A DNA stretch of 64,000 nucleotides from Pseudomonas sp. LFM046 (lineage in GTDB: Bacteria; Pseudomonadota; Gammaproteobacteria; Pseudomonadales; Pseudomonadaceae): contig NZ_JYKO02000001.1 of assembly GCF_000949385.2 (NCBI RefSeq), positions 5,540,678 through 5,604,677 of the forward strand, written 5' to 3'. Below the pieces are notes generated by a model. The model had not been told where the DNA came from, searched no databases, and saw nothing but the letters and a program-made list of their open reading frames with translations. Numbering within the stretch: position 1 is the first letter of the stretch; each line of letters opens with the position of its first letter. Shown piece by piece: positions 6,926-16,054 of the stretch. The position numbers and the translations under genes were made by a program.

Positions 6926-9229
6926 ATGTCGAAGCACCCGAAGATCGCCCCGTCCCGGCCCACCCGGCGCCCCGTCTATCCCGTCCTGGCGGGGCTCCTG
7001 CTGCTGGCCGGCCTGGGCATCTGGCTGTTCCTCAAGGGCGGTGGCCTGCCCGGCCGGCAACCACACGCCCCCGCCGTCGCCCAGGTCGCCAGCCTGGTCG
7101 ACGAGGGCCAATGCGCCGGCTGCCATGCCGGGCAGGTCAAGGACTGGCAAGGCAGCCACCATCGGCTGGCGATGCAGGAAGCCAGCGATACCAGCGTGCT
7201 CGGCGACTTCAATGACGCCAGCTTCCAGGGCGAGACGGAAGTCACCCGCTTCTTCCGCAAGGACGGCGGCTTCTGGGTCAACACCCCCGGCGCCGATGGC
7301 AAGCCGGCCGACTTCCGCGTGGCCTACGCCTTCGGCGTCGCGCCGCTGCAGCAGTACCTGATCGAAGTCGGCGGCGGCCGCCTGCAGGCCCTGGGTGTGG
7401 CCTGGGATGTGGAGAAACGCGCCTGGTTCCACCTCTACCCGGGCCAGGGTGTGGACTTCAGGAATCCGCTGCACTGGAGCCGTCCGCAGCAGAACGCCAA
7501 CGCCATGTGCATGGAATGCCACACCACCGGCTTCACGCGTAACTACGACCCCGCCGAAGACCGCTTCGCCAGCCACTGGAACAACCTCGGCGTCGGCTGC
7601 CAGGCCTGCCATGGCCCGGCTTCGCGGCATCTGGAATGGACAGACAAGAAACGGGGCGCCGAGAACGCCGGTTTCGCCTTCGACCTGGCCAAGGCGGACC
7701 GGATCAAGGACGTGGAAACCTGCGGCCGCTGCCATTCCCGCCGCGTACCACTGGACGACGGCTACCACAGCGACCAGCGGCTGATGGACGACTACCTGCC
7801 CAGCGCCCTGACCCGCGAGCTCTACGAGCTGGACGGCAAGATCAAGGACGAAGTCTTCGAGTACGGCGCCTTCACCCAGAGCACGATGTTCGCCAAGGGC
7901 GTGCGCTGCAGCACCTGCCACAACCCCCACAGCACGACCCTCAGGGCGCCGGGCAACGGCGTCTGCCTGCAGTGCCACAACCCTTCCGGCAAGGCCGGGG
8001 TGGAAGGCATCGACGACAAGGGGCTCAAGGCGGCGAACTATGACAGCCCCGAGCACCATCACCATACTCAGGGCCAGGCGGGCTCCCAGTGCGTGGACTG
8101 CCACATGCCCGGCAAATTCTTCCGGGGCAACGACTACCGCCACGACCACGGTTTCAGCCTGCCCAACCCGGCCCGCGCCCTGCGCCTGGGCACGTCGGAT
8201 GCCTGCCTCGGCTGCCACCGCGATCAGCCGGGAGACAAGGTGGCCGAGCAGTTCCGCCTCTGGTACGGCGACAGCAAGGCCGACGCCCCTCGTTACGACG
8301 AGAGCCTGTGGCTGGTCCGCAACGGTCGACCCGGTGCCTCGCGGGCGCTGTTCCAGCAGTTGGAATCCCGTGAGCTGCCGGCCATCCGCCGTGCCACGCT
8401 GCTGGCCGAGCTGCCCACCTACCCCAGCGAGCGAGCCCTCAAGGCCGCCGCCCGCGACCTGAACCACCCCGCGCCACAGGTACGCGAAGCGGCAGTGAAG
8501 GCCGTGGCCGCGCTGGTCCCGCCTGAGCAGCGCCGTAACCTGTTGGCGCCCCTGCTCAACGACCCGGTACGGGCCGTACGCATCGCCGCCGCCCACGCGC
8601 TCCTGAGCCTGCGCGCCACAGGTCTCGGCAACTACGAAAAGAGCTGGGACAAGGCCATCAGCGAATACGAAGCCACGCAGCTCAGCCAGCAGGATCGCGC
8701 CGAGGCCAACCTCAACCTGGCGCTGCTCTACCAGGCCAACGGCCGCGCCGACGCCGTGGAGCCGCACCTGCGCACCGCCATGCAGCGTGACCCAGACTAC
8801 CTGCCGGCGCTGGTTGGCCTGGTGCAGTGGCTGGATAGCAACTTCCGCTGGGAAGAAGGCCGCGCCTTGCTGGACCAGGGCCTGATGGATCACCCGCAGT
8901 CGGCCCGGCTGCACCATGCCAACGGCTTGCTGCTGGTGCGCAAGGGGGACCTGCCAGCCGCCCTCAAGGCCTTCGCCGAGTCGGTGCGGCTGGAGCCGCA
9001 GAACGACGTCTACGACTACGCCTATGCCGTGGCCCTCCACGACAGTGGGCAACTGGAAGCGGCCTGCCACCGGCTGGAGAACCTGCTGGAACGCGACCCC
9101 ACCCATCGCGAAGCCCGCCTGGCGCTGATCGACTACTGGCGCGAGGCCGGGCAGATCCAGAAGGTCCAGGCGCTGCTGGCCGAACTCGAACAACAGAACC
9201 CGGACGATCCCGCGCTGCGGCGCGAATGA
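6926..9229 (+). CDS. Octaheme c-type cytochrome with C-terminal HEAT/TPR-like repeats
   Basis: 767 aa. An N-terminal membrane anchor or uncleaved signal lies at residues 18-37. Eight CXXCH heme sites follow: CAGCH (63), CMECH (195), CQACH (225), CGRCH (266), CSTCH (328), CLQCH (347), CVDCH (389) and CLGCH (427). The heme part resembles cytochrome c554-like multiheme proteins. Residues about 470-545 look like HEAT repeats, and about 590-760 like TPRs (LNLALLYQANGRADAVEPHL). Periplasmic, membrane-tethered electron transfer or a multiheme oxidoreductase is inferred. No substrate or partner enzyme is encoded alongside. The ribosome site is weak, so the exact start is the least certain part. Confidence 0.83.
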   Translation: MSKHPKIAPSRPTRRPVYPVLAGLLLLAGLGIWLFLKGGGLPGRQPHAPAVAQVASLVDEGQCAGCHAGQVKDWQGSHHRLAMQEASDTSVLGDFNDASFQGETEVTRFFRKDGGFWVNTPGADGKPADFRVAYAFGVAPLQQYLIEVGGGRLQALGVAWDVEKRAWFHLYPGQGVDFRNPLHWSRPQQNANAMCMECHTTGFTRNYDPAEDRFASHWNNLGVGCQACHGPASRHLEWTDKKRGAENAGFAFDLAKADRIKDVETCGRCHSRRVPLDDGYHSDQRLMDDYLPSALTRELYELDGKIKDEVFEYGAFTQSTMFAKGVRCSTCHNPHSTTLRAPGNGVCLQCHNPSGKAGVEGIDDKGLKAANYDSPEHHHHTQGQAGSQCVDCHMPGKFFRGNDYRHDHGFSLPNPARALRLGTSDACLGCHRDQPGDKVAEQFRLWYGDSKADAPRYDESLWLVRNGRPGASRALFQQLESRELPAIRRATLLAELPTYPSERALKAAARDLNHPAPQVREAAVKAVAALVPPEQRRNLLAPLLNDPVRAVRIAAAHALLSLRATGLGNYEKSWDKAISEYEATQLSQQDRAEANLNLALLYQANGRADAVEPHLRTAMQRDPDYLPALVGLVQWLDSNFRWEEGRALLDQGLMDHPQSARLHHANGLLLVRKGDLPAALKAFAESVRLEPQNDVYDYAYAVALHDSGQLEAACHRLENLLERDPTHREARLALIDYWREAGQIQKVQALLAELEQQNPDDPALRRE

Positions 9230-9319
9230 CTGGCCGTGGCCAGCCAGCGGGCAGGAGGAACTCCGCCCTGAGCGGCTGAATCTGATGTTTCAGATCCACC
9301 CGCGAAACGGAGTATCCCT

Positions 9320-9628
9320 ATGCGTATTCGTCCGTATGCACTCGTGATTGCCGTCTTCTTCCTGCCCGTCGGGTCGGCCATGGCAGACAGTGATTTCTGG
9401 CGCGACATCATTTCCTCCGGCGCCACCACTGCTTCCACCTACCTCACCTTCAAGGACGACAAGCTGATCGTCGCGGCCCGCGACGACGCCAGCGCCTTCG
9501 TCGCCAGCGGCGGTGAGATCCGTGGCCCGTACCTGGAAGCCGCACTGCAGCGCATCCGCGGCGAACACCCGGACCTCAAGGCCAGCGACGCCGAACTGGC
9601 CAGGGCCATCCTCACCAGCAACCCGTGA
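9320..9628 (+). CDS. DUF2388 family small exported protein
   Basis: 102 aa. A Sec signal peptide is clear (MRIRPYALVIAVFFLPVGSA, cleavage near AMA-DS). The mature part SDFWRDIISSGATTASTYLT and the closing GEHPDLKASDAELARAILTS match the DUF2388 family, widespread in Pseudomonas and without known function. A periplasmic location is expected. The ribosome site CGGAG sits 7 bases before ATG. It follows the octaheme gene by 90 bp in the same direction; a shared transcript is possible but not shown. Confidence 0.78.
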   Translation: MRIRPYALVIAVFFLPVGSAMADSDFWRDIISSGATTASTYLTFKDDKLIVAARDDASAFVASGGEIRGPYLEAALQRIRGEHPDLKASDAELARAILTSNP

Positions 9629-9670
9629 TGCCCCACGACGCCCCGCCCGGCCCAACGCCGTGCGGGGCAT
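9628..9670 (+). terminator. Possible hairpin terminator after the DUF2388 gene
   Basis: GCCCCGC (9640-9646) and GCGGGGC (9662-9668) can pair around a GC-rich loop directly behind the stop codon. Only a short, weak T content follows, so termination is uncertain. Confidence 0.35.
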
Positions 9671-9751
9671 TCCCGTCAGATCCGTATCTGCGCCCGCGAT
9701 TGCATCACCGCCCGGGGTTTGGGCTGGCACTCACTGACCAACGCACGCAAA

Positions 9752-9773
9752 ATACATAGCACTGTTAACTAAT
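9752..9773 (+). promoter_or_regulatory. Candidate MarR-type operator upstream of marR
   Basis: This 22-bp site ends TTAACTAAT and begins ATAC. It matches the palindromic site in front of ech (14700-14721) at 14 of 22 positions, including the whole 9-base right end. It lies 20 bp before the marR start, where an autoregulatory operator would sit. The match is seen in sequence; binding is inferred. Confidence 0.5.
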
Positions 9774-9792
9774 TGCCCCAGGCGCAGGTGCG

Positions 9793-10275
9793 ATGGCCAA
9801 GCGTGAACAATCTCCGGCAGCGGAACTGATCGACTCCCCCTCCGAAACGGTACTGGACACTTCCCTCGATGAACTGATCGGCTATGCCCTGCGCCGGGCG
9901 CAGCTGAAGGTGTTCCAGCACCTGATCAACAGGCTGTCGGCCCATGACCTGCGGCCGGCGCAGTTTTCCGCCATGGCCATCATCGACCAGAACCCCGGCC
10001 TGATGCAGGCGGACCTGGCCCGTGCCCTGGCCATCGAGCCGCCGCAACTGGTGCCTCTGCTGAACAAACTGGAAGCCCGGGCACTGGCGGTGCGGGTGCG
10101 CTGCAAGCCGGACAAGCGCTCCTACGGCATCTTCCTCAGCAAGACCGGGGAACAACTGCTCAAGGAGCTGAAAGCCGTGGCTTTCGAGAGTGACAACGAA
10201 TCCACCGGCGCGCTTACCGACGCCGAGCGCGGCGAATTGCTGCGGCTGCTGCGCAAGGTCTATCGCGACGCTTGA
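9793..10275 (+). CDS. MarR family regulator of the ferulate genes (FerR-like)
   Basis: 160 aa. A winged helix-turn-helix occupies about residues 40-125 (RLSAHDLRPAQFSAMAIIDQ, then QADLARALAIEPPQLVPLLN and the wing around RVRCKPDKRSYGIFLS). MarR regulators next to feruloyl-CoA genes in other bacteria repress them and respond to a hydroxycinnamoyl-CoA thioester. That established behaviour and a shared upstream site with ech support the same role here. It is convergent with fcs, with 60 bp between the stop codons. Confidence 0.78.
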   Translation: MAKREQSPAAELIDSPSETVLDTSLDELIGYALRRAQLKVFQHLINRLSAHDLRPAQFSAMAIIDQNPGLMQADLARALAIEPPQLVPLLNKLEARALAVRVRCKPDKRSYGIFLSKTGEQLLKELKAVAFESDNESTGALTDAERGELLRLLRKVYRDA

Positions 10276-10335
10276 TGCGTCCGATGGAGACGGCTGCGAT
10301 GCCGTATCGGGCGCCACGGGCTTCCACCTGGCCGC

Positions 10336-12207
10336 TCATGCCTCCACCTCGGCCTGCACGCAGAGGGGATGCGTCTGGTGGTACAGGGCATCGATCAAGG
10401 CGTCACGCCGCGTCAGCACCGCACGCTGGTTGAGCGAACCCTTGTCGGTGATCTCGCCGACATCCAGGCTTGGCGCCTCGGCCATCAGGCAGGCCCAGGC
10501 AATGTGTGAGGCCAGGCCGGTGGCTTCACGATTGAGGTCATGCAGCAATCCGCGCAGCCAGTTCAGCACCGCCGGGGCGGCCAGCACCTCTTCCACCGTC
10601 GCGGACGTCGGCAGCCGTGCCAGCTCGCGGCAGGCAGCCACGTTGGGGAACACCAGAAGCCCGATGCGCTGGCGGTCCGGGCCGGTGATGACCACGTCCT
10701 GCACATAGGGCGCGCCTTGCAGGATCACCCGCGTGCGCAGCGGACCCACGCTGACGAAGACGCCGGTGCTGAGCTTGAAGTCCTCGGCAATGCGGCCGTC
10801 GAACATCAGCCCCCATTCGGGGTGCTCCGGGTCAGCGAAGCGCAGGGCGTCGCCGGAGCGGTAGAAGCCCTCGTCGTCGAAGGCCTGCCCATTGAGGTCC
10901 GCCTGGCGCCAGTAGCCGGGCATCACGTGCGGCCCACGGAAACGCGCCTCCAGCTTGCCGTCCACGGGCGCCAGCCTGACCTCGCAGCCAGGCGCCGGCA
11001 GCCCGACGTAGCCGGCCATGGACAAGGGCCCGGTGGTGAAAGTGCAGGACGGCGCGGTCTCGGTCATGCCCAGGCCCGCCATCATGCGGATGCGTTCGCC
11101 GCAATGCTGTTCGGCCACCCGGTCCAGGCGGTCCCAGATGGCCTGGCCAAGGCCTGCGCCGGCGAAGAAGAACAATTTGATGCGGGCAAAGAAGGTCTCG
11201 CGCAGCTCCGCGTCCTGCTCCAGCGCCTCGACCAGTTCCTCCCAACCCTTGGGTACGGTGAGGTAGGCCGTGGGGGAGATTTCCTTCAGGTTGCGCAGGG
11301 TTTCATGGAACATCTGCGGGGTCGGCCGGCCGTCATCCAGGTACAGGGTGCCGCCGTTGTACAGGACGATGCCGACGTTGTGGCTGCCACCAAAGGTGTG
11401 GTTCCAGGGCAGCCAGTCCACCAGCACCGGCACCTCCCGGCCGAACTCGGGAAAGGTCTGCAGGAGCATCTGCTGGTTGGCGCAGAGCATGCGCTGGGTG
11501 GTGACCACCGCCTTGGGCAAGCGGGTGGAGCCGCTGGTGAAGAGGAACTTGGCGATGGTGTCCGGCCCGGTTCGGCGGAACGCGGCGTCGGCGGCGGCAC
11601 AGTCCATGGGTTCCAGCAAACGGGCGAAACGCCGGCTCGCGCGGCCCTCGACCTCCCCCTGCAGCAACAGCAACGGCGTCTCGGCCGGCACCACGGCCCG
11701 GATGGCGCGGGTGAAGGCGTTGCCATCAGCCGCCATCACCAGTCCCGGCTGCAGCAGGTCGAAGATGTGCCGCAACTTGCCGTAGTCCTTCGCCACCAGC
11801 GAATAGGCCGGCGACACCGGGCAATAAGGCACGCCGATGTAGAGCGCGGCAAGGGCCAGTTGCAGATGTTCCAGATCGTTGCCGGAAAGGATCACCAACG
11901 GCCGTTCCGGACTCAGGTCGTAGTGCAGCAGGTGCGCGGCCAGCAGGCGCACGCGGTGCAGCATCTCGCGGTAGCTGATGCGCTGCCACTGGCCATCGGC
12001 GCCACGACGAGCAACAAAGGTCTGCTCGCCTCGCGCGCGAGCCCAATGCAGCAGGCGGTCCAGCAACCGTGCCGGCAACGGCGCCAGTGGCTCCCGGGCC
12101 TCCAGGTAGAAACTGCCATCGCGCTCACTGATGCGCACATCCGGCATGCCCAGGGCCACCTCGCGGTAGGCCATGCCGGCAGGTCGAATGGAGGATTCGT
12201 TGTTCAC
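10336..12207 (-). CDS. fcs: Feruloyl-CoA synthetase
   Basis: 623 aa when started at GTG 12207, which has a GGAGGTGAT ribosome site just upstream. An upstream in-frame start at 12252 lacks this. The protein is an ANL adenylating enzyme with the phosphate loop FTSGSTRLPKAV, the LVDWLPWNHTFGGSHNVGI stretch typical of Fcs, MAGLGMTETAPS, and the late GLMFDGRIAEDFKLSTG and EITDKGS motifs. It activates ferulate (probably also p-coumarate and caffeate) to the CoA thioester in the cytoplasm. It is last in the ech-vdh-fcs gene order on this strand. Confidence 0.93.
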   Translation of the reverse strand: MNNESSIRPAGMAYREVALGMPDVRISERDGSFYLEAREPLAPLPARLLDRLLHWARARGEQTFVARRGADGQWQRISYREMLHRVRLLAAHLLHYDLSPERPLVILSGNDLEHLQLALAALYIGVPYCPVSPAYSLVAKDYGKLRHIFDLLQPGLVMAADGNAFTRAIRAVVPAETPLLLLQGEVEGRASRRFARLLEPMDCAAADAAFRRTGPDTIAKFLFTSGSTRLPKAVVTTQRMLCANQQMLLQTFPEFGREVPVLVDWLPWNHTFGGSHNVGIVLYNGGTLYLDDGRPTPQMFHETLRNLKEISPTAYLTVPKGWEELVEALEQDAELRETFFARIKLFFFAGAGLGQAIWDRLDRVAEQHCGERIRMMAGLGMTETAPSCTFTTGPLSMAGYVGLPAPGCEVRLAPVDGKLEARFRGPHVMPGYWRQADLNGQAFDDEGFYRSGDALRFADPEHPEWGLMFDGRIAEDFKLSTGVFVSVGPLRTRVILQGAPYVQDVVITGPDRQRIGLLVFPNVAACRELARLPTSATVEEVLAAPAVLNWLRGLLHDLNREATGLASHIAWACLMAEAPSLDVGEITDKGSLNQRAVLTRRDALIDALYHQTHPLCVQAEVEA

Positions 12208-12306
12208 TGATATCACCTCCGGCCGCGCCACCGATAAGGCCGGGCGCGGCACTGCGCCGGGTCCGTGGCCCGGCCTCTCATGGTTTTGGGTAGCCGCTCG
12301 GACGGT

Positions 12307-13749
12307 TCAGATCGGATAGTGCCGGGGACCGTTCTGCACCGTGACCCACCGCAGCTGGGTGAAGTGGTCGATGCTGGCGCTGGAGCCGAAGCTGCCGTAG
12401 CCGCTGGACTTCACCCCGCCGAACGGCATGGGCGCCTCGTCGTGCACGGTCGGGCCGTTGATATGACAGATGCCCGACTCCACGCGCTGGGCCAGGGCCA
12501 GGGCGCGGGAGACATCGCGACTGAAGATGGCCGATGACAGGCCGAACTCGGAGTCGTTGGCGAGATTCAGCAGCGCCCCATCGCCCTGCCCGCGCAACAG
12601 CACCGCCACCGGGCCGAAGGACTCTTCCCGGTACAAGCGCATCGCCGGAGTTACCCGGTCCAGCAGCACCGGCTGCATCACGCTGCCGTCGATCTCGCCA
12701 CCGGCCAGCAGGACCGCCCCCTTGTCCAGCGCGTCCTGCACCAAGGTCATGATGCGCTCGCCGGCACGGGCGTCGATCAGCGAACCCAGCACCGCCTCGC
12801 CCGGCAGGCCGGCGCGCAGGGTGGACACCTTCCGCGCCAGGCGCGCGGCGAAGTCGTCGGCGATGCGCTCGTCGACGATCAGCCGCTCGGTGGACATGCA
12901 GATCTGCCCCTGGTTGAAGTAGGCGCCGAAGGCGGAGGCCGCCACGGCCTGGTCCAGGTCGGCGTCGTCCAGCACCAGCAGCGGGGCCTTGCCGCCCAGC
13001 TCGAGGATCGCCGGTTTCAGGTGGCGCGCGGCGAGCTGGCCGATGATGCGGCCGACATGGGTGGAGCCGGTGAAGTTGACGCGACGCACCGCCGGATTGG
13101 CGATCAGCCGCTCGACGATGGCCGGCGCGTCGTCCGGTGCGTTGCTGATGACGTTGACCACGCCGTCGCCGAGGCCGGACTCCTGCAGCACTTCGCCGAT
13201 CAGCGCATGCACCGCCGGGCTGTTCTCCGACGCCTTGAGCACCACGGTGTTGCCGCAGGCGAGCGGCATCGCCAGGGCGCGGGTGGCGAGGATGATCGGC
13301 GCGTTCCAGGGGGCGATGCCCAGCACCACGCCGCAAGGCTGCCGCAGCGCCATGGCGAAGCTGCCCGGCACGTCCGAGGGGATCACCTCGCCCTTGATCT
13401 GCGTGGTCATGCCGGCGGCATCGCGCAGCATGTTCGCCGCCAGCTTCACGTTGAAGCCATACCAGTCGGCCGTAGCGCCGGTTTCCGCCGCCATGGCCAT
13501 GAAGCGGTCGCTGCGTGCCTCCATCAGCCGCGCGGCTTCCAGCAGGCGCGAACGGCGCTCGGCCGGGCCCAGGGCGGCCCAGGCCGGGAAGGCCCGCTGC
13601 GCGGCGGCCACGGCGGCATCGGCGTCTTCCAGGGTGGCGGCGGCTACGCGAGTGACGGTCTCACCGGTGAAAGGGCTGTGGCGCTCGAACACCGCGCCGT
13701 TGGAGGCGGGGCGGGTGACGCCGCCGATCAGCAGAGGCACTTCAAACAT
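12307..13749 (-). CDS. vdh: Vanillin dehydrogenase
   Basis: 480 aa aldehyde dehydrogenase. It has the NAD-binding stretch GIAPWNAPIILATRALAMPL, the LELGGKAPLLVLDDADLDQA motif with the catalytic Glu, the active cysteine in YFNQGQICMSTERLIVD, and a C-terminal EAPMPFGGVKSSGYG. It oxidises vanillin to vanillate with NAD+. The second ATG (13749) is chosen because GAGGA lies upstream and the MFEVPLLIGG start matches known Pseudomonas Vdh. It sits between ech and fcs, so it follows the aldehyde-releasing step. Confidence 0.92.
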   Translation of the reverse strand: MFEVPLLIGGVTRPASNGAVFERHSPFTGETVTRVAAATLEDADAAVAAAQRAFPAWAALGPAERRSRLLEAARLMEARSDRFMAMAAETGATADWYGFNVKLAANMLRDAAGMTTQIKGEVIPSDVPGSFAMALRQPCGVVLGIAPWNAPIILATRALAMPLACGNTVVLKASENSPAVHALIGEVLQESGLGDGVVNVISNAPDDAPAIVERLIANPAVRRVNFTGSTHVGRIIGQLAARHLKPAILELGGKAPLLVLDDADLDQAVAASAFGAYFNQGQICMSTERLIVDERIADDFAARLARKVSTLRAGLPGEAVLGSLIDARAGERIMTLVQDALDKGAVLLAGGEIDGSVMQPVLLDRVTPAMRLYREESFGPVAVLLRGQGDGALLNLANDSEFGLSSAIFSRDVSRALALAQRVESGICHINGPTVHDEAPMPFGGVKSSGYGSFGSSASIDHFTQLRWVTVQNGPRHYPI

Positions 13750-13821
13750 TCCGGCATTCCTCATTCTTGTTCTGGGTTCGGCACCGGGGCCGGGCAGGTC
13801 CGGCCGCCGGTATCCGGTGGT

Positions 13822-14652
13822 TCAGCGGCGGTAGGCTTGCAGACCCGGCTTGATGCTCTTGTCATCGAGGAACTGTTTCAAGCCCTGGGCGCGGCCGCCT
13901 TCGGGGTCGCGCAGCTGGGCCTGGTCGAGCTTGGCGTAGAGGTAGTCTTCGCCCTGCTCCCAGGTCAGTTCACGGGCGCGCTTGAAGCCGTGCTTCGCCG
14001 CACGCAGGACCACGGGGTTCTTGTCCAGCAGGTTGTTCGCCAGCTCGATGACCGCATCGCGCAATTCCGCCAACGGCACGCTGCTGTTGACCAGGCCCAT
14101 CTGCGCAGCCTTGGGGCCGTCGAAGGTCTTGCCGGTCATGATGTAGTACAGCGACTCGCGATGACCCACGGTGTCGGCCATGGCCTTGCTCACCAGATTG
14201 CCCGGCGGAATGCCCCAGTTGATCTCGGACAGGCCGAAGGTGGCCTCATCGGCGCAGATGGCCAGGTCGCACGCCACCAGCGGGCTGAAGCCGCCGCCGA
14301 AGCACCAGCCGTTGACCATGGCGATGGTGGGCTTGCTGTACATGCGCAGGCGCTTCCACTGCCATTCGGAGGCCTCGCGGCGAATCTTCTCCTGGAAGAC
14401 TTCCGGTGCTGCGTCCACTTCACGGAAGTATTCCTTCAGGTCCATGCCGGCGGTCCAGGCGGTGCCGGCACCGGTCAGCACCAGTACACCGGCCTCCGGG
14501 TCCTGCTCGACCACGTCGAGGATCTCGATCATCTCGCGGTTGAGCGTGGGGCTCATGGCGTTGCGCTTTTCCGGGCGGTTGAGGGTGACCCAGGCGATGC
14601 CCTGCTCGACGTTGAGGGTTACGGTCTGCCAGCGGTTTTCGTACTTGTTCAT
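13822..14652 (-). CDS. ech: Feruloyl-CoA hydratase/lyase
   Basis: 276 aa crotonase-fold enzyme. It hydrates feruloyl-CoA and cleaves the product to vanillin and acetyl-CoA. Diagnostic stretches include NRPEKRNAMSPTLNREMIEI, GMDLKEYFREVD, NGWCFGGGFSPLVACDLAI (oxyanion hole and family signature), FGLSEINWGIPPG, and the ending DDKSIKPGLQAYRR. The ATG at 14652 is preferred over the upstream GTG at 14661. A strong promoter and a palindromic operator candidate lie 40-70 bp upstream. First gene of ech-vdh-fcs. Confidence 0.94.
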   Translation of the reverse strand: MNKYENRWQTVTLNVEQGIAWVTLNRPEKRNAMSPTLNREMIEILDVVEQDPEAGVLVLTGAGTAWTAGMDLKEYFREVDAAPEVFQEKIRREASEWQWKRLRMYSKPTIAMVNGWCFGGGFSPLVACDLAICADEATFGLSEINWGIPPGNLVSKAMADTVGHRESLYYIMTGKTFDGPKAAQMGLVNSSVPLAELRDAVIELANNLLDKNPVVLRAAKHGFKRARELTWEQGEDYLYAKLDQAQLRDPEGGRAQGLKQFLDDKSIKPGLQAYRR

Positions 14653-14677
14653 GTCACACACCTGCTTGTTGTGGTTG

Positions 14678-14721
14678 GGCTCAACGGTATGCGGCCCATA
14701 TAGTTATGTCAATTAACTAAT
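14678..14721 (-). promoter_or_regulatory. ech promoter with overlapping palindromic operator
   Basis: Read on the minus strand, TTGACA is followed 17 bases later by TACCGT, a plausible -35/-10 pair pointing at ech. The arms TAGTTA and TAACTA (14701-14719) flank a 7-base centre and overlap the -35. The whole 22-bp site (14700-14721) shares TTAACTAAT with the site before marR. Repressor occlusion of RNA polymerase is the natural reading, but it is inferred. Confidence 0.55.
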
Positions 14722-14776
14722 AATCCGTAATGTTCGCTAATCGGACCTTTATTTCTGGCCATGACGATTAGAACGG

Positions 14777-15997
14777 TTACTCGGGATAAGTTGATGGGGC
14801 AGCGGCCAGGGAGCGGTTGGCCCCTGCATTCAGGGCCAGGATGACCGCTGTCGCCACCAGCAGCCCCGGAGCCGCCGCCGTGAGCACGCCAGCCGTACCG
14901 GCCCCGGCGGCGAGGATCTTGCCAGCCACCAGCGGGCCGCTCACCGAGCCCAGGCGACCGATGGCCACCGCCGCGCCGACGCCCGTGACACGCACCACCG
15001 TGGGGTAGAAAGCCGGTGCCAGCGCATAGAGCACCAGTTGCGCGGCCATGACGAAGCCACCGGCGGCAAAGCCCGCGCCAATCATGGCCGGCAGGTTCCC
15101 GGCCAGACCGATGCCCGCCAGCGCCAGCAGCAGGCCGCCGTAGATGGACAGCACCACGGGCCGGCGGCTGTAACGGTCCAGGAGCACACCGCCCGCCAGC
15201 GAGCCGATCGCCCCGCCAATGTTGAACGCCATCTGCACCACGCCGGCCTGGGGTTTGCTGAAGCCCAGGTCCAGCAGCAGCGACGGCAGCCAGTTGAGCA
15301 GCATGTACATCACCGTCAGGGTGAAGAAGTAGCTGACCCAGAGGGACAGGGTGACGCGGGTGCGCCCTTCCCCGCACAAGGCGGTCAAGGTGGAGGGGCG
15401 CGCGACGGCGACGTCTTCCTGCTGGCGGCTGAAGGCGGTGGATTCCGGGAGCATGCCGAGCATCAGCGGCACGATGGCCAGGGGCGCTACACCGCCGACG
15501 ATGAACACCCACTGCCAGGCTTCACCGGCAGCCATGGCCACCAGGGCCGCGGTAGCCCCGCCCAGGGGTACACCGCAATACATGATGCTGATGGCGGTGC
15601 TGCGCTGGCGCTCTTCCACGGCCTCGGCGCACAGCGCAATCAGGTTGGGCAGCGCCGCACCAAGCCCGAGCCCGGTGAGAAAGCGCGCCATCAGCAGGCT
15701 GTTCAGGCTGCTTGCGTATGCCGTCCACAGGGAGAAGAGGCCGAACAGGATCACCGCCGCCACCAGCACCTTCTTGCGGCCAATGCGGTCGGCGAGGCAG
15801 CCGCCGAGGAAGGCGCCAGGCAGGAGGCCGATGATGCTGGCACTGAACATCCAGCCCATCATCGCCGGGTCAAGGTTGAAGGCAGCGCGGATGCCGGCGG
15901 CGGCGATGCCGGCGGATTGCAGGTCGAGACCTTCGATCAGGGCGACGATGAAGCACAGCAGGATGGTGCGCCGCGATCGGGAGGAAGCAGTCTCCAT
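14777..15997 (-). CDS. MFS aromatic acid:H+ symporter, probable ferulate/hydroxycinnamate importer
   Basis: 406 aa from ATG 15997 (METASSRSRR), which begins right before the first membrane helix. The protein has about 12 hydrophobic helices. Between helices 2 and 3 is the MFS motif GGCLADRIGRKKVLV. The early LIEGLDLQSAGIAAAGIRAA stretch is typical of the aromatic acid:H+ symporter (AAHS) group (PcaK, BenK, hydroxycinnamate transporters). Its place immediately upstream of ech in the same orientation argues for import of ferulate or related acids. Substrate choice within the group is inferred. Confidence 0.82.
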   Translation of the reverse strand: METASSRSRRTILLCFIVALIEGLDLQSAGIAAAGIRAAFNLDPAMMGWMFSASIIGLLPGAFLGGCLADRIGRKKVLVAAVILFGLFSLWTAYASSLNSLLMARFLTGLGLGAALPNLIALCAEAVEERQRSTAISIMYCGVPLGGATAALVAMAAGEAWQWVFIVGGVAPLAIVPLMLGMLPESTAFSRQQEDVAVARPSTLTALCGEGRTRVTLSLWVSYFFTLTVMYMLLNWLPSLLLDLGFSKPQAGVVQMAFNIGGAIGSLAGGVLLDRYSRRPVVLSIYGGLLLALAGIGLAGNLPAMIGAGFAAGGFVMAAQLVLYALAPAFYPTVVRVTGVGAAVAIGRLGSVSGPLVAGKILAAGAGTAGVLTAAAPGLLVATAVILALNAGANRSLAAAPSTYPE

Positions 15998-16054
15998 GGG
16001 GAACCTCGCGTTTATTGTTGTTGTACCGGGCGCCTGCACATGAAGGCTGCGCTC

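Noticed and set aside
6335-9193. Long minus-strand open frame opposite the NfeD and octaheme genes (952 codons)
   Set aside because: It is a GC-rich antisense shadow with low-complexity Gly/Val/Ala/Gln composition and no domain, while the plus strand encodes eight clear heme motifs.
10336-12252. Variant phosphate loop TSGSTRLPK in feruloyl-CoA synthetase (Arg where many ANL enzymes have Gly)
   Set aside because: Known Pseudomonas feruloyl-CoA synthetases also have a basic residue here, so it is not a sign of lost activity.
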